NCBI GenBank assembly: GCA_022813625.1
Contig: JAKLMB010000026.1
Span: forward strand, 186,001-250,000
Length of the DNA stretch: 64,000 nucleotides
Reading direction: 5' to 3'
From: Aaosphaeria pasadenensis
Lineage: Eukaryota; Ascomycota; Dothideomycetes; Pleosporales
Below, in pieces: positions 11,506 through 21,750 of this stretch. Made by a program: the position numbers and the translations under genes. The notes beneath the pieces are model-generated. The model had not been told where the DNA came from and did not search any database. It saw only the letters and a program-made list of their open reading frames with translations. Positions within the stretch are counted from its first letter, which is position 1. The number at the start of each line of letters is the position of its first letter.

Positions 11506-12348
11506 TCAAAATGGCAACGGCTGCGGCTTCTTGGTCTGTCGATACCAGTACTCAAATGTTGCATTCATAATTCTCGGCCGGCGCAGGTAAGAACCAGCCT
11601 CGCGAGCCAGGTCGGCATCAACAGGTTTCAAGGGTCCAAACGGCCGCGCCTGTACCTGAATGCGAGCGGCCCTTTCAAGGTACACGCATAGGTATGTTGC
11701 CTCTTGAACGCTCTGGCCTGCTGTCAGCATACCATGGTTGGCAAGGATAATCGAGTGTTTGTCCCCAAGCGCTTCCGTGATGATGACGCCCTCCTGGTCC
11801 GCAATGGGAACGCCAGGCCACTCGCCGAGAAATGCGCAATCGTTATAAAACGGTGTCATGTCCATCTGGGCAACCACGAGTGGCTGTTGTGCGGCGGCCA
11901 TGACTTGCACCCAAGGCGAGTGCGTGTGAATGATGGATTGAATGTCTGACCGACCGGCATACACCCAAAGATGAAAGCGCGTGGCAGGGTTGGGCATGCC
12001 ATGGCCGGTCACGGTATTCAGATCCCCATCTACTTCGATGAAATCTTCAGGTCGAGCTTCTTCCCATCCCAGTCCAAATCGTAGAGTCCAGTAGAAGCCG
12101 TCTCCACGTTCCGACCGGGCGCTGATTTGACCGGCAAGACCAGCGTCGTCTTGCTTGGATGCGATGAGTCGACAAGCGCAAGCCAGATTTTCTTGAAGAG
12201 TACGCTGGGGAATGTTCAGATGCTTTTGCATCTCCTCCGCCGAGCGCTTTTCAAAATAATCCTTGGAACGAAGTGGAGCTCCATTGGTTTGTGGTGCAGA
12301 TGCAGACGCTTGAGTTTGGGTTTGGCTCATCGTAGCGGAAGGTGGCAT
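11506..12348 (-). CDS. Class II aldolase/adducin-family protein
   Basis: Intronless, 280 residues from the ATG at 12348 (a second ATG, MSQTQ, at 12330 is equally possible). After a Gln/Ala-rich leader of about 40 residues comes the aldolase_II fold. GLAGQISAR is the substrate-binding Ser/Arg loop, IIHTHSPW carries the paired metal-binding His, and SIILANHGML supplies the third metal His. The C-terminal helices (LCVYLERAARIQ) match the family. Members are Zn-dependent sugar-phosphate aldolases, epimerases, or decarboxylases of sugar-acid or aromatic substrates; the exact reaction cannot be read here. It is divergent to a DapA-family lyase across a 771-bp promoter and next to a regulator and a transporter, suggesting co-regulated carbon catabolism (inference). 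Confidence 0.88.
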   Translation of the reverse strand: MPPSATMSQTQTQASASAPQTNGAPLRSKDYFEKRSAEEMQKHLNIPQRTLQENLACACRLIASKQDDAGLAGQISARSERGDGFYWTLRFGLGWEEARPEDFIEVDGDLNTVTGHGMPNPATRFHLWVYAGRSDIQSIIHTHSPWVQVMAAAQQPLVVAQMDMTPFYNDCAFLGEWPGVPIADQEGVIITEALGDKHSIILANHGMLTAGQSVQEATYLCVYLERAARIQVQARPFGPLKPVDADLAREAGSYLRRPRIMNATFEYWYRQTKKPQPLPF

Positions 12349-13119
12349 TGTAGTATTAGATTGGATGACGATGATAAAACCAGAAATGTGTATATTTCAA
12401 AGATGATCACTCTATGATCAGTTATGGAAGAGAGATGTAGAATTTATCTAGTGGTAATGTTAAATCGTGACAAGTCATTTATTAAGAGGGCTTCTGCTTC
12501 CAGTCGTGTTGTATCCCCGGATCTCAGTCACCCCGATTGAACAGGAGCAAACTGGTTAGCCATGGAGAGCTCGGAGATGGAGCCTATCGGATTGCTTTAC
12601 AGTATGAGGCTGCAGGAGCGGAACGACTATCGATTGGCTGATGTTCCGGCATTCCGTTGCGTTAATCCCTTCCACACTTATGGAGAAAGGAAGGGTCACT
12701 TCGGACCTATTTCCCATTGGACAGCCAACCTAACTGGAGATTCCTGACTACAAGTCAGGTAGTGAAGTTCTGACCAATCGACACTTGGTCCGCTCTCTTA
12801 GCCAGAGCATTCTTTTGGTTTCTCGTAAACAACTTGAAGATTCTGCGTTTGATCAGTGGATATTTGGCCGTTCCGAGTTCCGAGTTCCGAGCTCGCGGAA
12901 ACGGCCGGAACGGATGAAAGGGTGCCCTAGATATATATCTATACATATCAAGGACGTAGCCCTGTTGACATCTATGAAGCAATTGACCGTATCGGCCTAA
13001 AATTCGCAGACAAAAACATTCTACGAGTGGAGGTCAGCGCAACATTTACCCTGATAAACTCCGAAGCTCATCACTCATCACTCAAACCGGGATTGTCGCT
13101 TGACATCATCTCATTCAAT
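12349..13119. promoter_or_regulatory. Shared divergent promoter of class II aldolase and DapA-family gene
   Basis: 771 bp between two divergent start codons. An AT-rich block with TATATATCTATACATATC at about 12930-12950 lies about 175-190 bases before the plus-strand ATG. A perfect direct repeat TTCCGAG appears twice in succession near 12870-12890. Such an arrangement allows coordinated transcription; no known regulator site was identified. Confidence 0.5.
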
Positions 13120-14040
13120 ATGAGTATCAAAAGAAACCTTTTTCAAGGCCTTTCAGCATTCCCGATTACCCCTATGGATCCGGATGGCACCGTCGATACC
13201 GATGCTCTGGTTCGGATTGTCGAGAGGTTAGATGTACCTGGCGTCGATTCGATCGGACTGTTGGGGAGTACAGGATCCTATATGTACCTGACGAGGGAGC
13301 AACGCAAGCGGGCAATCGACGCAGTCATACGAGCTTTGCGGGGCAGAAAACCACTCATCGTCTCTGCAGGTGCGCTTCGGACGGACGATGCACAACGTCT
13401 TGCCAAGGACGCTGAAGAGGCAGGAGTCGATGGGCTGCTACTTGCACCTGTCTCGTACAATGCATTGACTGAAGAAGAGGTGTACCAGCATTTTGAGGCA
13501 GTCGCTGGTTCGACTGCACTACCCATCTGTATCTACAATACTCCGAGCACGACGCACTTCACCTTCAGTGACGCACTTCTCGCTCGCATTGCAGGGTTGC
13601 CAAACGTTGTTGCGCTGAAGCAGCCAGCTCCCACTACTGAGCCGAAAGCAAGTCATGAAGCGCTTCGCTCAAAGCTTCCCTCTGGATTTTCTATTGGATA
13701 TAGTGCGGACTGGCTGGTGGCTGAACCGCTACTGGCGGGAGGCTCTGCATGGTACAGTGTGATCGCTGGGGTGCTTCCTGCACCATCGGTGGCGCTGATG
13801 GATGGCATTCGCAGAGGGGATCATGCCGAAGTGAAACGCGTTTCGGCTGTCCTACAGCCAATTTGGGACCTTTTCAAAGAGCTTGGTGATCTCCGGGTAG
13901 CCTACGCACTCACCAACGAGCTCGGGCTCTGCAAAGCAGCACCCCCTCGGCCTATTCTTCCTATAGCTGCTTCATACCACGATCGGGTCCGTTCAGCGTT
14001 AGCAAAAATTGACGAAAGCATGTATCAGCCATCTCTATAA
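13120..14040 (+). CDS. DapA (DHDPS/N-acetylneuraminate lyase)-family aldolase
   Basis: Intronless, 306 residues, the usual family length, from the ATG of MSIKRNLFQG; the frame is open 93 bases further upstream, but the family begins here. TIM-barrel landmarks: the phosphate/carboxylate loop GLLGSTGSYMYL (family GxxGE[ST] region, with Ser in place of Glu), the catalytic tyrosine in ICIYNTPS and the Schiff-base lysine in NVVALKQPAP. Fungi make lysine by the aminoadipate route, so this is unlikely to be a dihydrodipicolinate synthase. Fungal members include 2-keto-3-deoxy sugar-acid aldolases such as the L-threo-3-deoxyhexulosonate aldolase of galacturonate breakdown. The divergent class II aldolase and the nearby transporter fit sugar-acid catabolism. 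Product specificity is not proven. Confidence 0.9.
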   Translation: MSIKRNLFQGLSAFPITPMDPDGTVDTDALVRIVERLDVPGVDSIGLLGSTGSYMYLTREQRKRAIDAVIRALRGRKPLIVSAGALRTDDAQRLAKDAEEAGVDGLLLAPVSYNALTEEEVYQHFEAVAGSTALPICIYNTPSTTHFTFSDALLARIAGLPNVVALKQPAPTTEPKASHEALRSKLPSGFSIGYSADWLVAEPLLAGGSAWYSVIAGVLPAPSVALMDGIRRGDHAEVKRVSAVLQPIWDLFKELGDLRVAYALTNELGLCKAAPPRPILPIAASYHDRVRSALAKIDESMYQPSL

Positions 14041-14355
14041 ACGTAAAAAAGGTTGGAAAGCCGGCACCGCGCCGGCCTACCTTTTTGGTGAGGTCGCCCT
14101 GGTCACACCGGTCATCAGTCATTGTTTGTGCCTCGCAGGACCTTTTGAGGACTAATCAGCAACATGGATTTCTCAGTATTGCTAGAAGAGAATATTAGAA
14201 AATATATAAAATAACTGCAATGTAACATGCAGTCTTCAGTCCCTGGGTCGTTTCAACAGATCTCGACACACGATTAGTATACACAATAAATTCTTCGCAT
14301 CGACGAAATGTCATTCTTGTTACCGTCATTGCCGTACCTGTATTGGACCTTTACA
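14041..14355. other. Convergent intergenic region with a GC-rich hairpin
   Basis: Directly after the DapA-family stop codon lies a nested inverted repeat: inner arms GCCGGC at 14060-14065 and 14071-14076 around ACCGC, outer arms AAAAAGGT at 14046-14053 and ACCTTTTT at 14079-14086. The remainder is AT-rich 3' flank of the convergent phosphatase gene. Confidence 0.6.
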
Positions 14356-15305
14356 CTATCTAACAGATGGAGCTGGGACTATCAAGATATCACGTAGTTT
14401 CTGGACCTCTGCGTTCCCAAGACCGACCTCTTGTTTGAAGTATCCCTTTGGGCCTCCCCATCGTCTATCTACCTCTTCCACCAAGGCAAGCATGCTTTCA
14501 GCTCTGGCTCCCACCATTCGCTCACATTTTCGTCTCGCTTCATCGGGCCCATACTCCTCGAATGCACCTTTCTTCAATAATCTGTCTACATTGATGTGCC
14601 TTGTCGGGGCGAGACCCTGTTCCGATAGCGTATAATCGTTAACGACATGTTCTGTGGGAACGTCCAACAAAAGTAGTAGTAGCGCAATGAAGGCTCCGGT
14701 CCTATTGTTGCCTGTGGTGCAGTGCATGAAGAGAGCTGGCGCAGTCCTCATGTCACTGTCTGTAGGAGTTGGTACAGTGGCTATGATCTGGCGCAAGACT
14801 GTCCCAAACATTTGTGCTCCAGACGTAAGAATTTCCACAAATGCTTCTACGATGCCCTGGTTTCCATTTTCAGCATGTTGATTTTGCACGCTTGATCATT
14901 CAGCCAACTTACATCCGTCCCTTCTCCAGCGTACAACTCATATCGTTTTCTCGCTGCTTCCTCAGTATATTGCTCGTCGTTGAACACGGGAGTCCATTTT
15001 CGTTCAATTCCGTCGATTTCTTTGTACCCACCCGTCTTTTCAATCTGCTGCTTGCTTCGAAGATCGAAATCCGTCTTGATGCCTAGCCCCTGGAGCCTTA
15101 CAATGCCTTCAGGCTGCACGCGATTGGTGTCTGACCCGCGGTACAATATTCCCTTGCGAATATGGCCAGTCGCAGAAGGCCACCCGCCTATGTCGCGGAA
15201 ATTGGAGATGCCCGGCACAATATGGAACGGAAAGAAGTCCGGCGGAGCAGGTCGTGGTGACAACGTTTCTGGCGAATTCACCTCTGTCGACTTTTCAGAG
15301 TGCAT
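14356..15305 (-). CDS. Protein-tyrosine/serine phosphatase, Y_phosphatase3 type
   Basis: Two exons (15305-14913, 14856-14356) with a 56-bp phase-0 intron give 297 residues. The start is the first ATG in frame (MHSEKSTEVN). The family N-terminal signature is clear: GISNFRDIGGWPSATG, then GILYRGSDTNRV and LGIKTDFDLRS. The catalytic CX5R loop is HCTTGNNRTGAF with nucleophile Cys and binding Arg. A C-terminal helical region follows. Relatives dephosphorylate phosphotyrosine or small phosphorylated metabolites; the fungal clade is uncharacterised in detail. The intron falls between the fold's N-terminal part and the catalytic loop. It is convergent with the DapA-family gene and lies next to a sugar-type transporter, but nothing in the sequence links it to them. 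Confidence 0.9.
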
Positions 15306-15782
15306 TGTCAACGGAGTAGAGTAGGCTTTCTTCTGGTTTGCAATGAGCTAATATACGTCAACTTAGTGACCACTTCAGGTTTGTCATCAGTAGGTACGTT
15401 CAGCTTGATCTCGTTAACACCCGGCGTCAGCTACCCATGTTACATGGGGGGGACTCGGCCGTGGGGTTGACACCCTCACTCCCCATTCATCCTTGCTTTT
15501 TCCGAGGCTCGCTAATGCGTCTGCCCATGTTGAATGGTCACCTGCAATGAGTTTGGCAAAAAGCCCGGGACTGCAGGGTTGACTTTAGTGCCATAGGTAT
15601 CTGTAGAAACGATTATTATTGTTCCAGTAACTATCACGGATCAGACGAGATGCTACAAGACAACAATAGAAGTCCATAAGACCCTCCAATATGTGCGACT
15701 ATCATGTGTCACCTATCACTTGTCACACTGCCGCTTCATCCCCGACTTGGTCAGTCGAGCCAGAGAGAAGCGGCATCAATTG
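15306..15782. other. Intergenic region between phosphatase promoter and transporter 3' end
   Basis: Upstream of the phosphatase gene and downstream of the transporter stop at 15783. No gene, RNA or repeat recognised. Confidence 0.55.
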
Positions 15783-17667
15783 TCAGGCGCGTGAACTTCG
15801 AGGGCCGGTGACTGTGTTGTCGATGTCCTCGCCAACATCATCGCGATATCGTTCAGATTCACCCTCCGAGTTCATTATTGGCTTCAAATTAGGGTTGAAA
15901 AGTGCATCCATATCTTCAAGGCTGCGTCCACTCGTCTCAGGATAGTACAACCCTAGTCACCGTTAGAAATTCAGCATGGAAAATTCCATGGAAATCTACA
16001 CATACACACTATAAAAGCAGATACGAGATTAGTGCTCATGAATATGAAGTGCGTTTTGGAGCCAATCTTTTGCATGCCAACTGGCCATGCCTGAGAAGAT
16101 ATTATCGCTCCAATTGAACTGGCTGATGCCGCGATGTTCAGACCTCGTGCCCGAAAGTCTGTAGGGAAGATCTACGAATGTTAGCTCCTGAGACACGAGG
16201 AGAATGCGTTTGGCTGACTTCCGAACCGTAAAGCCATGCCGCGGGACCGAAGCCAATCGAGAAGCCGAAGGTGTAGATGAATATGAAGACGATGCAGACA
16301 TAATCTGCGACTGGGTTACTGTTCTTTGGGTATGCGATGGGAAGTGCACCATTGAGCTGGATGTATCAGTACGGCGTCGACACAATTTTGTACTTGCATC
16401 TTACCAGCAAAGAGAAGCTCATAATGAAGCATGATGCTACTAGAGTACGCGTTCTGCCGTAACGATCTACAAGCCATGAGTCGAAGATGGTGCAGAATAT
16501 TTTGAGTGTGGTTTCAATCCCCGCAGTCATCAACGTCATCTTGCGTTCGAGACCAAGATTCATAAGAATCGTTGGTAAATAGTACTTCATGGATGTGTTG
16601 CCAGCCATTTGACCCATGAAAGACAGCAATGCAGCTCGCCACAGTCTGTTGAAAAGAGGCCTGTGTGTGAACAACATTGTCCAAGACTGTTTTGCGGCGA
16701 CCTTACGGCGCTCCACATCTTGCTCGATTTCTCTCAGTTCGCGATTGACCTGCTCGCTCGAAGGCTCCAAAGCTCTCAGATATGCAAGACTCCTTCTAGC
16801 TGCAGCGCTTCGGCCATGTTCGACCAGCCAGCGAGGACTAACGGTTTCTCAGTTGATATCGAATTAGACTTGAAGAGACTACGTTGCTTACGTTTCGGGA
16901 CAGAAGAAAACTCCAGCAAGGAATATTACTTCCGGAATGAACTGCAGAGCCATGCTAATTCGCCATCCATAGTATGTCCCGCGTTCAGACTCCCAGTGGC
17001 TGATCCCGAAGCCAGTCCTGATATCGTCAGTCGTACTACATGATCCAAGTTTTGAATACTCCTACCAGAAAGCCACAGCTAAGCCAGCAACGAGTCCGAT
17101 GTGATTTATGACAACATAGCGTCCACGATGTTTCGCTGGCGCGACCTCACTAGACAGTAGAATTAGCACTTGTTTATACATCCGCCTTTAGAAACAACCT
17201 CTGATATAATGGAACGGAGCTAGACACAATAGCTAGCCCAACACCACATGTGATTCGACCTAATATCATTGCTTTCGCTCCATCGGCGCTCGCTTGAAGG
17301 GCAGCACCAACAGCCGTTATGAGAACACCGTTTGCGGCTGCGACTCGACGACCATACCGATCTGCAAGAACATGACCGAGATATATGTAGCTAACCCAAG
17401 TGCCAACATAGTAGATTGAAGTTATGAAGCCCGTGGTGGCCTTGCTTGGTTTATGTAGTGCTTCGATAAACCCCGGATGAACATAAATAGTTGCCATGAT
17501 ACCGATATTATACCTTGAATAGGACTTTAGTAGGTCTTTCTTTGCAAGCAGATTTAAACTTACCCCCATGCCAGAGATGCCAAGCCAAAGAAAAGACATA
17601 TGGCCATCAACCGAGCTGATGCTTCGGGAGGAAGAGGCGGACTTGCTGCTGCTACAGTCACGGCCAT
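15783..17667 (-). CDS. MFS sugar/polyol-type transporter (Sugar_tr family)
   Basis: Eight exons (17667-17564, 17513-17199, 17149-17066, 17017-16892, 16837-16405, 16356-16219, 16171-16006, 15952-15783) join in frame to 511 residues, normal for a fungal hexose, lactose or quinate-type permease with 12 membrane helices. Landmarks in order: LADRYGRRVA (loop 2-3 motif), RITCGVGLAIVSSSVPLYQS, EVAPAKHRGRYV, PETPRWL (loop 6-7), MGQMAGNTSMKYYLP (helix 7 substrate motif), VDRYGRTRT, YGSEIFPTDFRARG and YYPETSGRSLEDMD near the C-terminus. All introns are short with GT..AG ends. The substrate cannot be assigned from motifs alone. Its place beside two aldolases and a Zn2Cys6 factor fits uptake of a sugar or sugar acid for that group (inference). 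Confidence 0.93.
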
Positions 17668-18135
17668 TATCTTAAGAAAACCCGGATACCGTGTCTGAGC
17701 AACAGAAGCTGATTTTGTAGATGACTGGTAATATGATGTTTGAAATGTGCAATGAGATGGCTGGGACGTTCAGTCGTACTGACACTGCGGGGAGCTCCCC
17801 CGGTCGATGCTTCCCCTCATGGCGTTCCCATCCCCCACGCTCTCAAGTAAGTCGTTATGCAATGTAAATGCGACAACATCAACGAGTGCCCGGTTAGTGA
17901 CAACACATTTCAGAGACATATAGTGGGTATTGTACGCAGTCTTTACAATTGAGCGCATGACAATTACAGATCTGAGAAATCTTTACTTCTTGACGTCGTT
18001 GATATAGAAATAGGCATTCGTGGATATTATCCACAGACAGCATCTCAGTGCATGATCTACATAGACCGTAGACGACAGCGCCAAATATCCAACACCGAAA
18101 CTCCATCGCTGAAATTCACTCGCGAATACTCCGTC
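17668..18135. other. Intergenic region, transporter promoter
   Basis: Upstream region of the MFS gene and 3' flank of the START-like gene. No coding signal seen. Confidence 0.55.
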
Positions 18136-18849
18136 TTAACCATACGTGATCTTCTCTGGTTCCTTCTCTATAACCTCGCCGTCGGCGTCGAGTTCTCGAG
18201 GGGGGCTGCGACTGCCACTGGTCCTTCCGGGTAGTGGTTGTGGAACATCGTCTGCTCTACTCTTGCCCTTGGACGACGTCTTTGCTATCGCTTCCTGCCT
18301 CTTCTGCATTTCCACTTTCTCAATGACCTTCCTGCAAATGTCCTGATGCGCAGCCTCCATTTTACCCCGTACGAAAGGCATCAGTAACCAGGAACACGAG
18401 ACCTCTACGTCTTCCACAAGCACCCACTCCGCGTCACCGATTCCTTGCCCCTCACCCTCCACCTCACCGTCTCCGCTCCCTCCCCTGATGACTCTGAATT
18501 CCGCCCTCAGTGTCACGCCTCCAGATGCATCTGCCCTGGTCTTTAACCCATGAGGTGTATCCTGGAAGCAACTCGGGAATGTAATGTACTTCTTCGCCCA
18601 CTCCCCCACCCCGGGTATCATTGTAATGCACTCGGTGACATGGTACGTCGTGACGGGGTTGAGATCCACCGGGTACCAGTATGTGTCTTTCAGTATTTGC
18701 GGAGAGGTCTTGTCTTGCTTCTCATGTTGGGTTGTAAGGGATTGGAGGGTGAGTGCGTTTTCGTGGTCGTGGAGCGCGGATATGACGTCGCTGGGCGTGA
18801 GGTGCGCGGGGATGAGGGCGGAGACGTGGAGATTGTGTTTGGCAGTCAT
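18136..18849 (-). CDS. START-like protein of the fungal DUF7053 type
   Basis: Intronless; 237 residues from the ATG at 18849 (MTAKHNLHVSALIP). An in-frame ATG at 18972 would add 41 basic residues resembling a mitochondrial leader (RRGSRRSSHYS...APRRFYS), so a longer, organelle-targeted product is possible. The fold is suggested by the family layout: short strand, HLTPSDVISALHDHENAL, LKDTYWYPVDL, TTYHVTECITMIPG, YITFPSCFQDT, GVTLRAEFRVI, then a long helix MEAAHQDICRKVIEKVEMQK. The C-terminal 50 residues are charged and low-complexity. DUF7053/polyketide-cyclase-like proteins bind hydrophobic ligands; no ligand or pathway is known for this one. Family assignment is from pattern memory and moderately certain. 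Confidence 0.65.
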   Translation of the reverse strand: MTAKHNLHVSALIPAHLTPSDVISALHDHENALTLQSLTTQHEKQDKTSPQILKDTYWYPVDLNPVTTYHVTECITMIPGVGEWAKKYITFPSCFQDTPHGLKTRADASGGVTLRAEFRVIRGGSGDGEVEGEGQGIGDAEWVLVEDVEVSCSWLLMPFVRGKMEAAHQDICRKVIEKVEMQKRQEAIAKTSSKGKSRADDVPQPLPGRTSGSRSPPRELDADGEVIEKEPEKITYG

Positions 18850-19238
18850 GATTGACTTTGCCTTCTTGCGTGGAGCCGTGTTGATGGAGTAGAACCTCCG
18901 GGGAGCGAGGTCCGCTGTATTAGAGTAGTGTGAAGATCGTCTCGAGCCACGGCGGATGGCAGGATAGGGCAAGGCTGGGAGGTGAAAGGCGCGTCTATGA
19001 GGTTATGTACAGTACAGAGAGGTGTATAGGTATTCAAGCATTGCACTGCGACGATAGAAAGGTGACAGAAAGGAATTGTGGTACAGGTTCGTATTTGTGT
19101 TTGCGACTAGGTAGCTAGACTAGCAATTGCTGAGCTGTGCATACATACAAATAGCATCTGGGGCGGACCGGACGTTTCTATATTCAGCTGAAGCTTAGCG
19201 CGAGTGTCGTTCCGGAGAAAGCTAACATGTTTGCAGTT

Positions 19239-19340
19239 ACAAGGGGTGGCGCTGAGCGAGCGGGTTGAGGCGTGACAGGTCAGTGCATTCTCTCATAGAA
19301 ATCCTTTGTCCAACCCGCACAAGCAACCCCCCCCCCCCTC
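19239..19340. mobile_element. MITE-like inverted-repeat element, copy 1
   Basis: Begins ACAAGGGGTGGCGCTGAGCG and ends in an arm reading TGTCCAACCCGCACAAGCA followed by a C run. These ends correspond to the two ends of the element at 34213-34311, and the middle shares GACAGGT[C/T]AGTGC and ATTCTCTCATAGAAA with it. The 3' end has decayed into a poly-C tract and lacks the final CTTGT. No transposase and no clear target duplication. Confidence 0.6.
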
Positions 19341-20012
19341 ATCCCCCGATCCAACATACCCAACGTCATTGGCCATTGGTCTAGCCTAGGTGAAGTTAGA
19401 TCGATCTTCAGCCTCAGCTACGCCTCTACTCTTATTTGGTTCCGACTTATGAATAGTTACCGGTATCAATCAGCCAGTGCAACTACACTTTAAGCTTCCT
19501 ATGGTCGCATCTAGTTCACTGCAGGGTTTAAGGCCCACCAGCCATGAGGTTGGAAGCACAAGAGACGATACATCCCCCGCATCAACGAGCCAAATCTGAA
19601 ACATATCAAGTGTGGTTATTGTGGAGAGACGATTGCATTGAAGGAAGTCTGCTGCTCCTCTGCCTTGTCTTGTATTTATTTCCTTTCGTCTTTCTCGTTT
19701 ACTTGAAATTGACGTGTGCATAACATTCCTTCTCGTACATTATCCAGTCCACTTTGCCTCTCTTCTACGCAAAATTATATCGTGACCCGAAACCAAACCG
19801 AACATCCCACAACTTGTATTGACTCCTCACAGAGACGCACCGAACCCGCATCGTGTCCCGTCGTTATTCCCTCGTTTCGTGCCTATGTACACGTGGGATA
19901 CTCCGTAGGAGGGAGGAGCAGGGCCGATCCTGCCTGCGCGGCGCGAGTGCGGAAGGACGAGATCAGATGAGACGGTTGCGAGCCGCGCCGCGACGGGAAC
20001 ATTTTTTTTTTT

Positions 20013-20350
20013 GACGTCAACGCTTGCTGCTGTGTACTCGTGTGTGGGAAAGTTTGCGTACGAGATGGAGTTTCCATATGCTGTGCAACAGGTACCTGTA
20101 GGGGAGTGTGGGCGTTCAGCCATTGGCACTCTCGATGCCGCCGCACTGCGCCGCACTGTCGTGATAGAAGGAGGTACGCAACATTCTCCGTCAACGCAGC
20201 TATTGTATACCTGTGTATGGAAAACTTTGTGTGCAAGGTATTCCTTCCATATTATCCCCAGAAAGGACCTGTGGGGGAGTGTGGGCGATCTGCCCCTCAC
20301 GCTGTTGTCGGGTTGTCTTGGGGCGACGGTGCGGCACACAGCGCGGTGGT
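20013..20350. repeat. Diverged tandem duplication, period about 173 bp
   Basis: Both units share CGTCAACGC near the start, a GTGTGTGGGAAAGTTTG / GTGTATGGAAAACTTTG block, CTTCCATAT-like sequence and ACCTGTAGGGGAGTGTGGGCG / ACCTGTGGGGGAGTGTGGGCG. Similarity is partial, so the duplication is old. Function unknown. Confidence 0.5.
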
Positions 20351-21750
20351 GGAACGACGGGGATGGGAACTGTTTGGTTGATTCCTTGAGAGTGTCTTTG
20401 GTTCGCATTCTCGACTCGTTACGTGAAGAGGAGGAGAGGGGGCAGGAGTGTGTCCCTTCGTCGTGTGTGTGGCGACGGTGTGGCACGGCGGTATTGTTGG
20501 GCGAGCGACAAGTGTAGGAACTACTTTGTAAATTTATTCCTCTACAGTGTCTATACTTCGTTGCTTGACCCGCTGCTTAAAGAGGAGGAGAGGAATATGG
20601 GATAGGTTGTAAGAGTATGTCGTTCTCTCGTGTATAGTCAAAGTATATCGACAGCGCCGCGGCACTTATTGACGTGTGAATTAGATGGCCCTGGGCATGG
20701 GTACGTGAAAGGTAGATGGCACAAGTATCGTAGGAAGGACTGGTTTCGTAGGTCTCGAACTTGGTTGAAGCGTTATGCTGGATCGAATGTGCTCATCGTG
20801 GGGCTTCTGGTGGTCAGTAAGTGTCTGGGTTTTAGTGGTCAGGAATGAGGAGGATAGTGAATGGGAAAGATTACTATTTCCTCTTCTCCCAAGTTGGCGA
20901 GATGATCCTGAAGAAGCTCATGGTAAAGTTCAGTAATAACAGGTATGTGAGAGAGTACGGGAGGTCTCTGTTGCTGTTGATTGACTAATTAGGCAGGTAG
21001 TGCATGTGTATACGCTTTTATTGATGTTGTGTTTGTGGGATAGGAAAGCATCCCTGATCAGCTCCCTAGGAGTATCTCCACAGTGCAGCATTATAACGGA
21101 CTCCCTTCTCCCGTAGTAAGAACACTCTTAGGTACTGAATATTCTTGAAAAGTGAGAGACCTTGGACAGCTGGCTGGAGTGCGTTCATGGAGTGCCAAAG
21201 TGGTGCTTCATTGGCTCAACTTTAAAGGATACTGGTACAGCTTCTCTACTGCTTCATCTCATAACAATAGTCAATTCTCTCTATTACTTGAATCAAAGTC
21301 GACTCACGAGCACTGTAGACTACCGGTCCATTTCACTGCCCCTCGCTGTCGAAAGTACACCGATCAAAACACCAATCTACCAACGCACACAGACAGAAGC
21401 AAATTGTAAAACAAACACTCTTTCCCTCAAATAACCAATAGAACCTTCACTTGAGCCGCCCTTTTCTCTCGTGGCCAATAGCTTGGCAGCAAATTTGTTG
21501 TGGTTTGCTCAATATACCTCAGTGACGCTAGCCTGCCCACCCACAATCCCACCACCTTCACTCTACCCCCTCCCTCTCTCTTCTCTTCTACTTTCCACCT
21601 TCTACCTTCTCTCTAATTCTCTATCTTCTTCCATCCCTCACTCACATCCTACCCTCACATCGTTAAATTGTCAAGTCAAGTACTCGCTCAACTTCTTGAT
21701 CCTGTCAAGCCTCACTCACTCTTCTGCTTCCTATCATCAACACCAACACC

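Larger units (their letters stand above)
18850..21750. other. Long intergenic region with a MITE-like copy and diverged tandem duplication
   Basis: Contains a short inverted-repeat element (19239-19340), a 12-C run at 19327-19338, the word TACTCCGTA at 19899-19907 and a diverged tandem duplication at about 20013-20350. GAGGAGGAGAGG-type motifs recur near 20427 and 20582. Frames here (up to about 219 codons on the minus strand) are compositionally biased and show no domain. The last 200 bases are C/T-rich leader of the zinc-knuckle gene. Confidence 0.55.

Noticed and set aside
13120..14040. Lysine-pathway dihydrodipicolinate synthase
   Set aside because: Fungi use the aminoadipate route, and the GxxGE[ST] loop is altered; the broader DapA-family aldolase call is safer.
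18349..18855. Long plus-strand frames opposite the START-like gene
   Set aside because: They are antisense shadows of the high-GC minus-strand coding region; composition and lack of domains support the minus-strand gene.
19827..20486. 219-codon minus-strand frame
   Set aside because: It overlaps the diverged tandem duplication, has irregular composition and no recognisable motif; probably chance.
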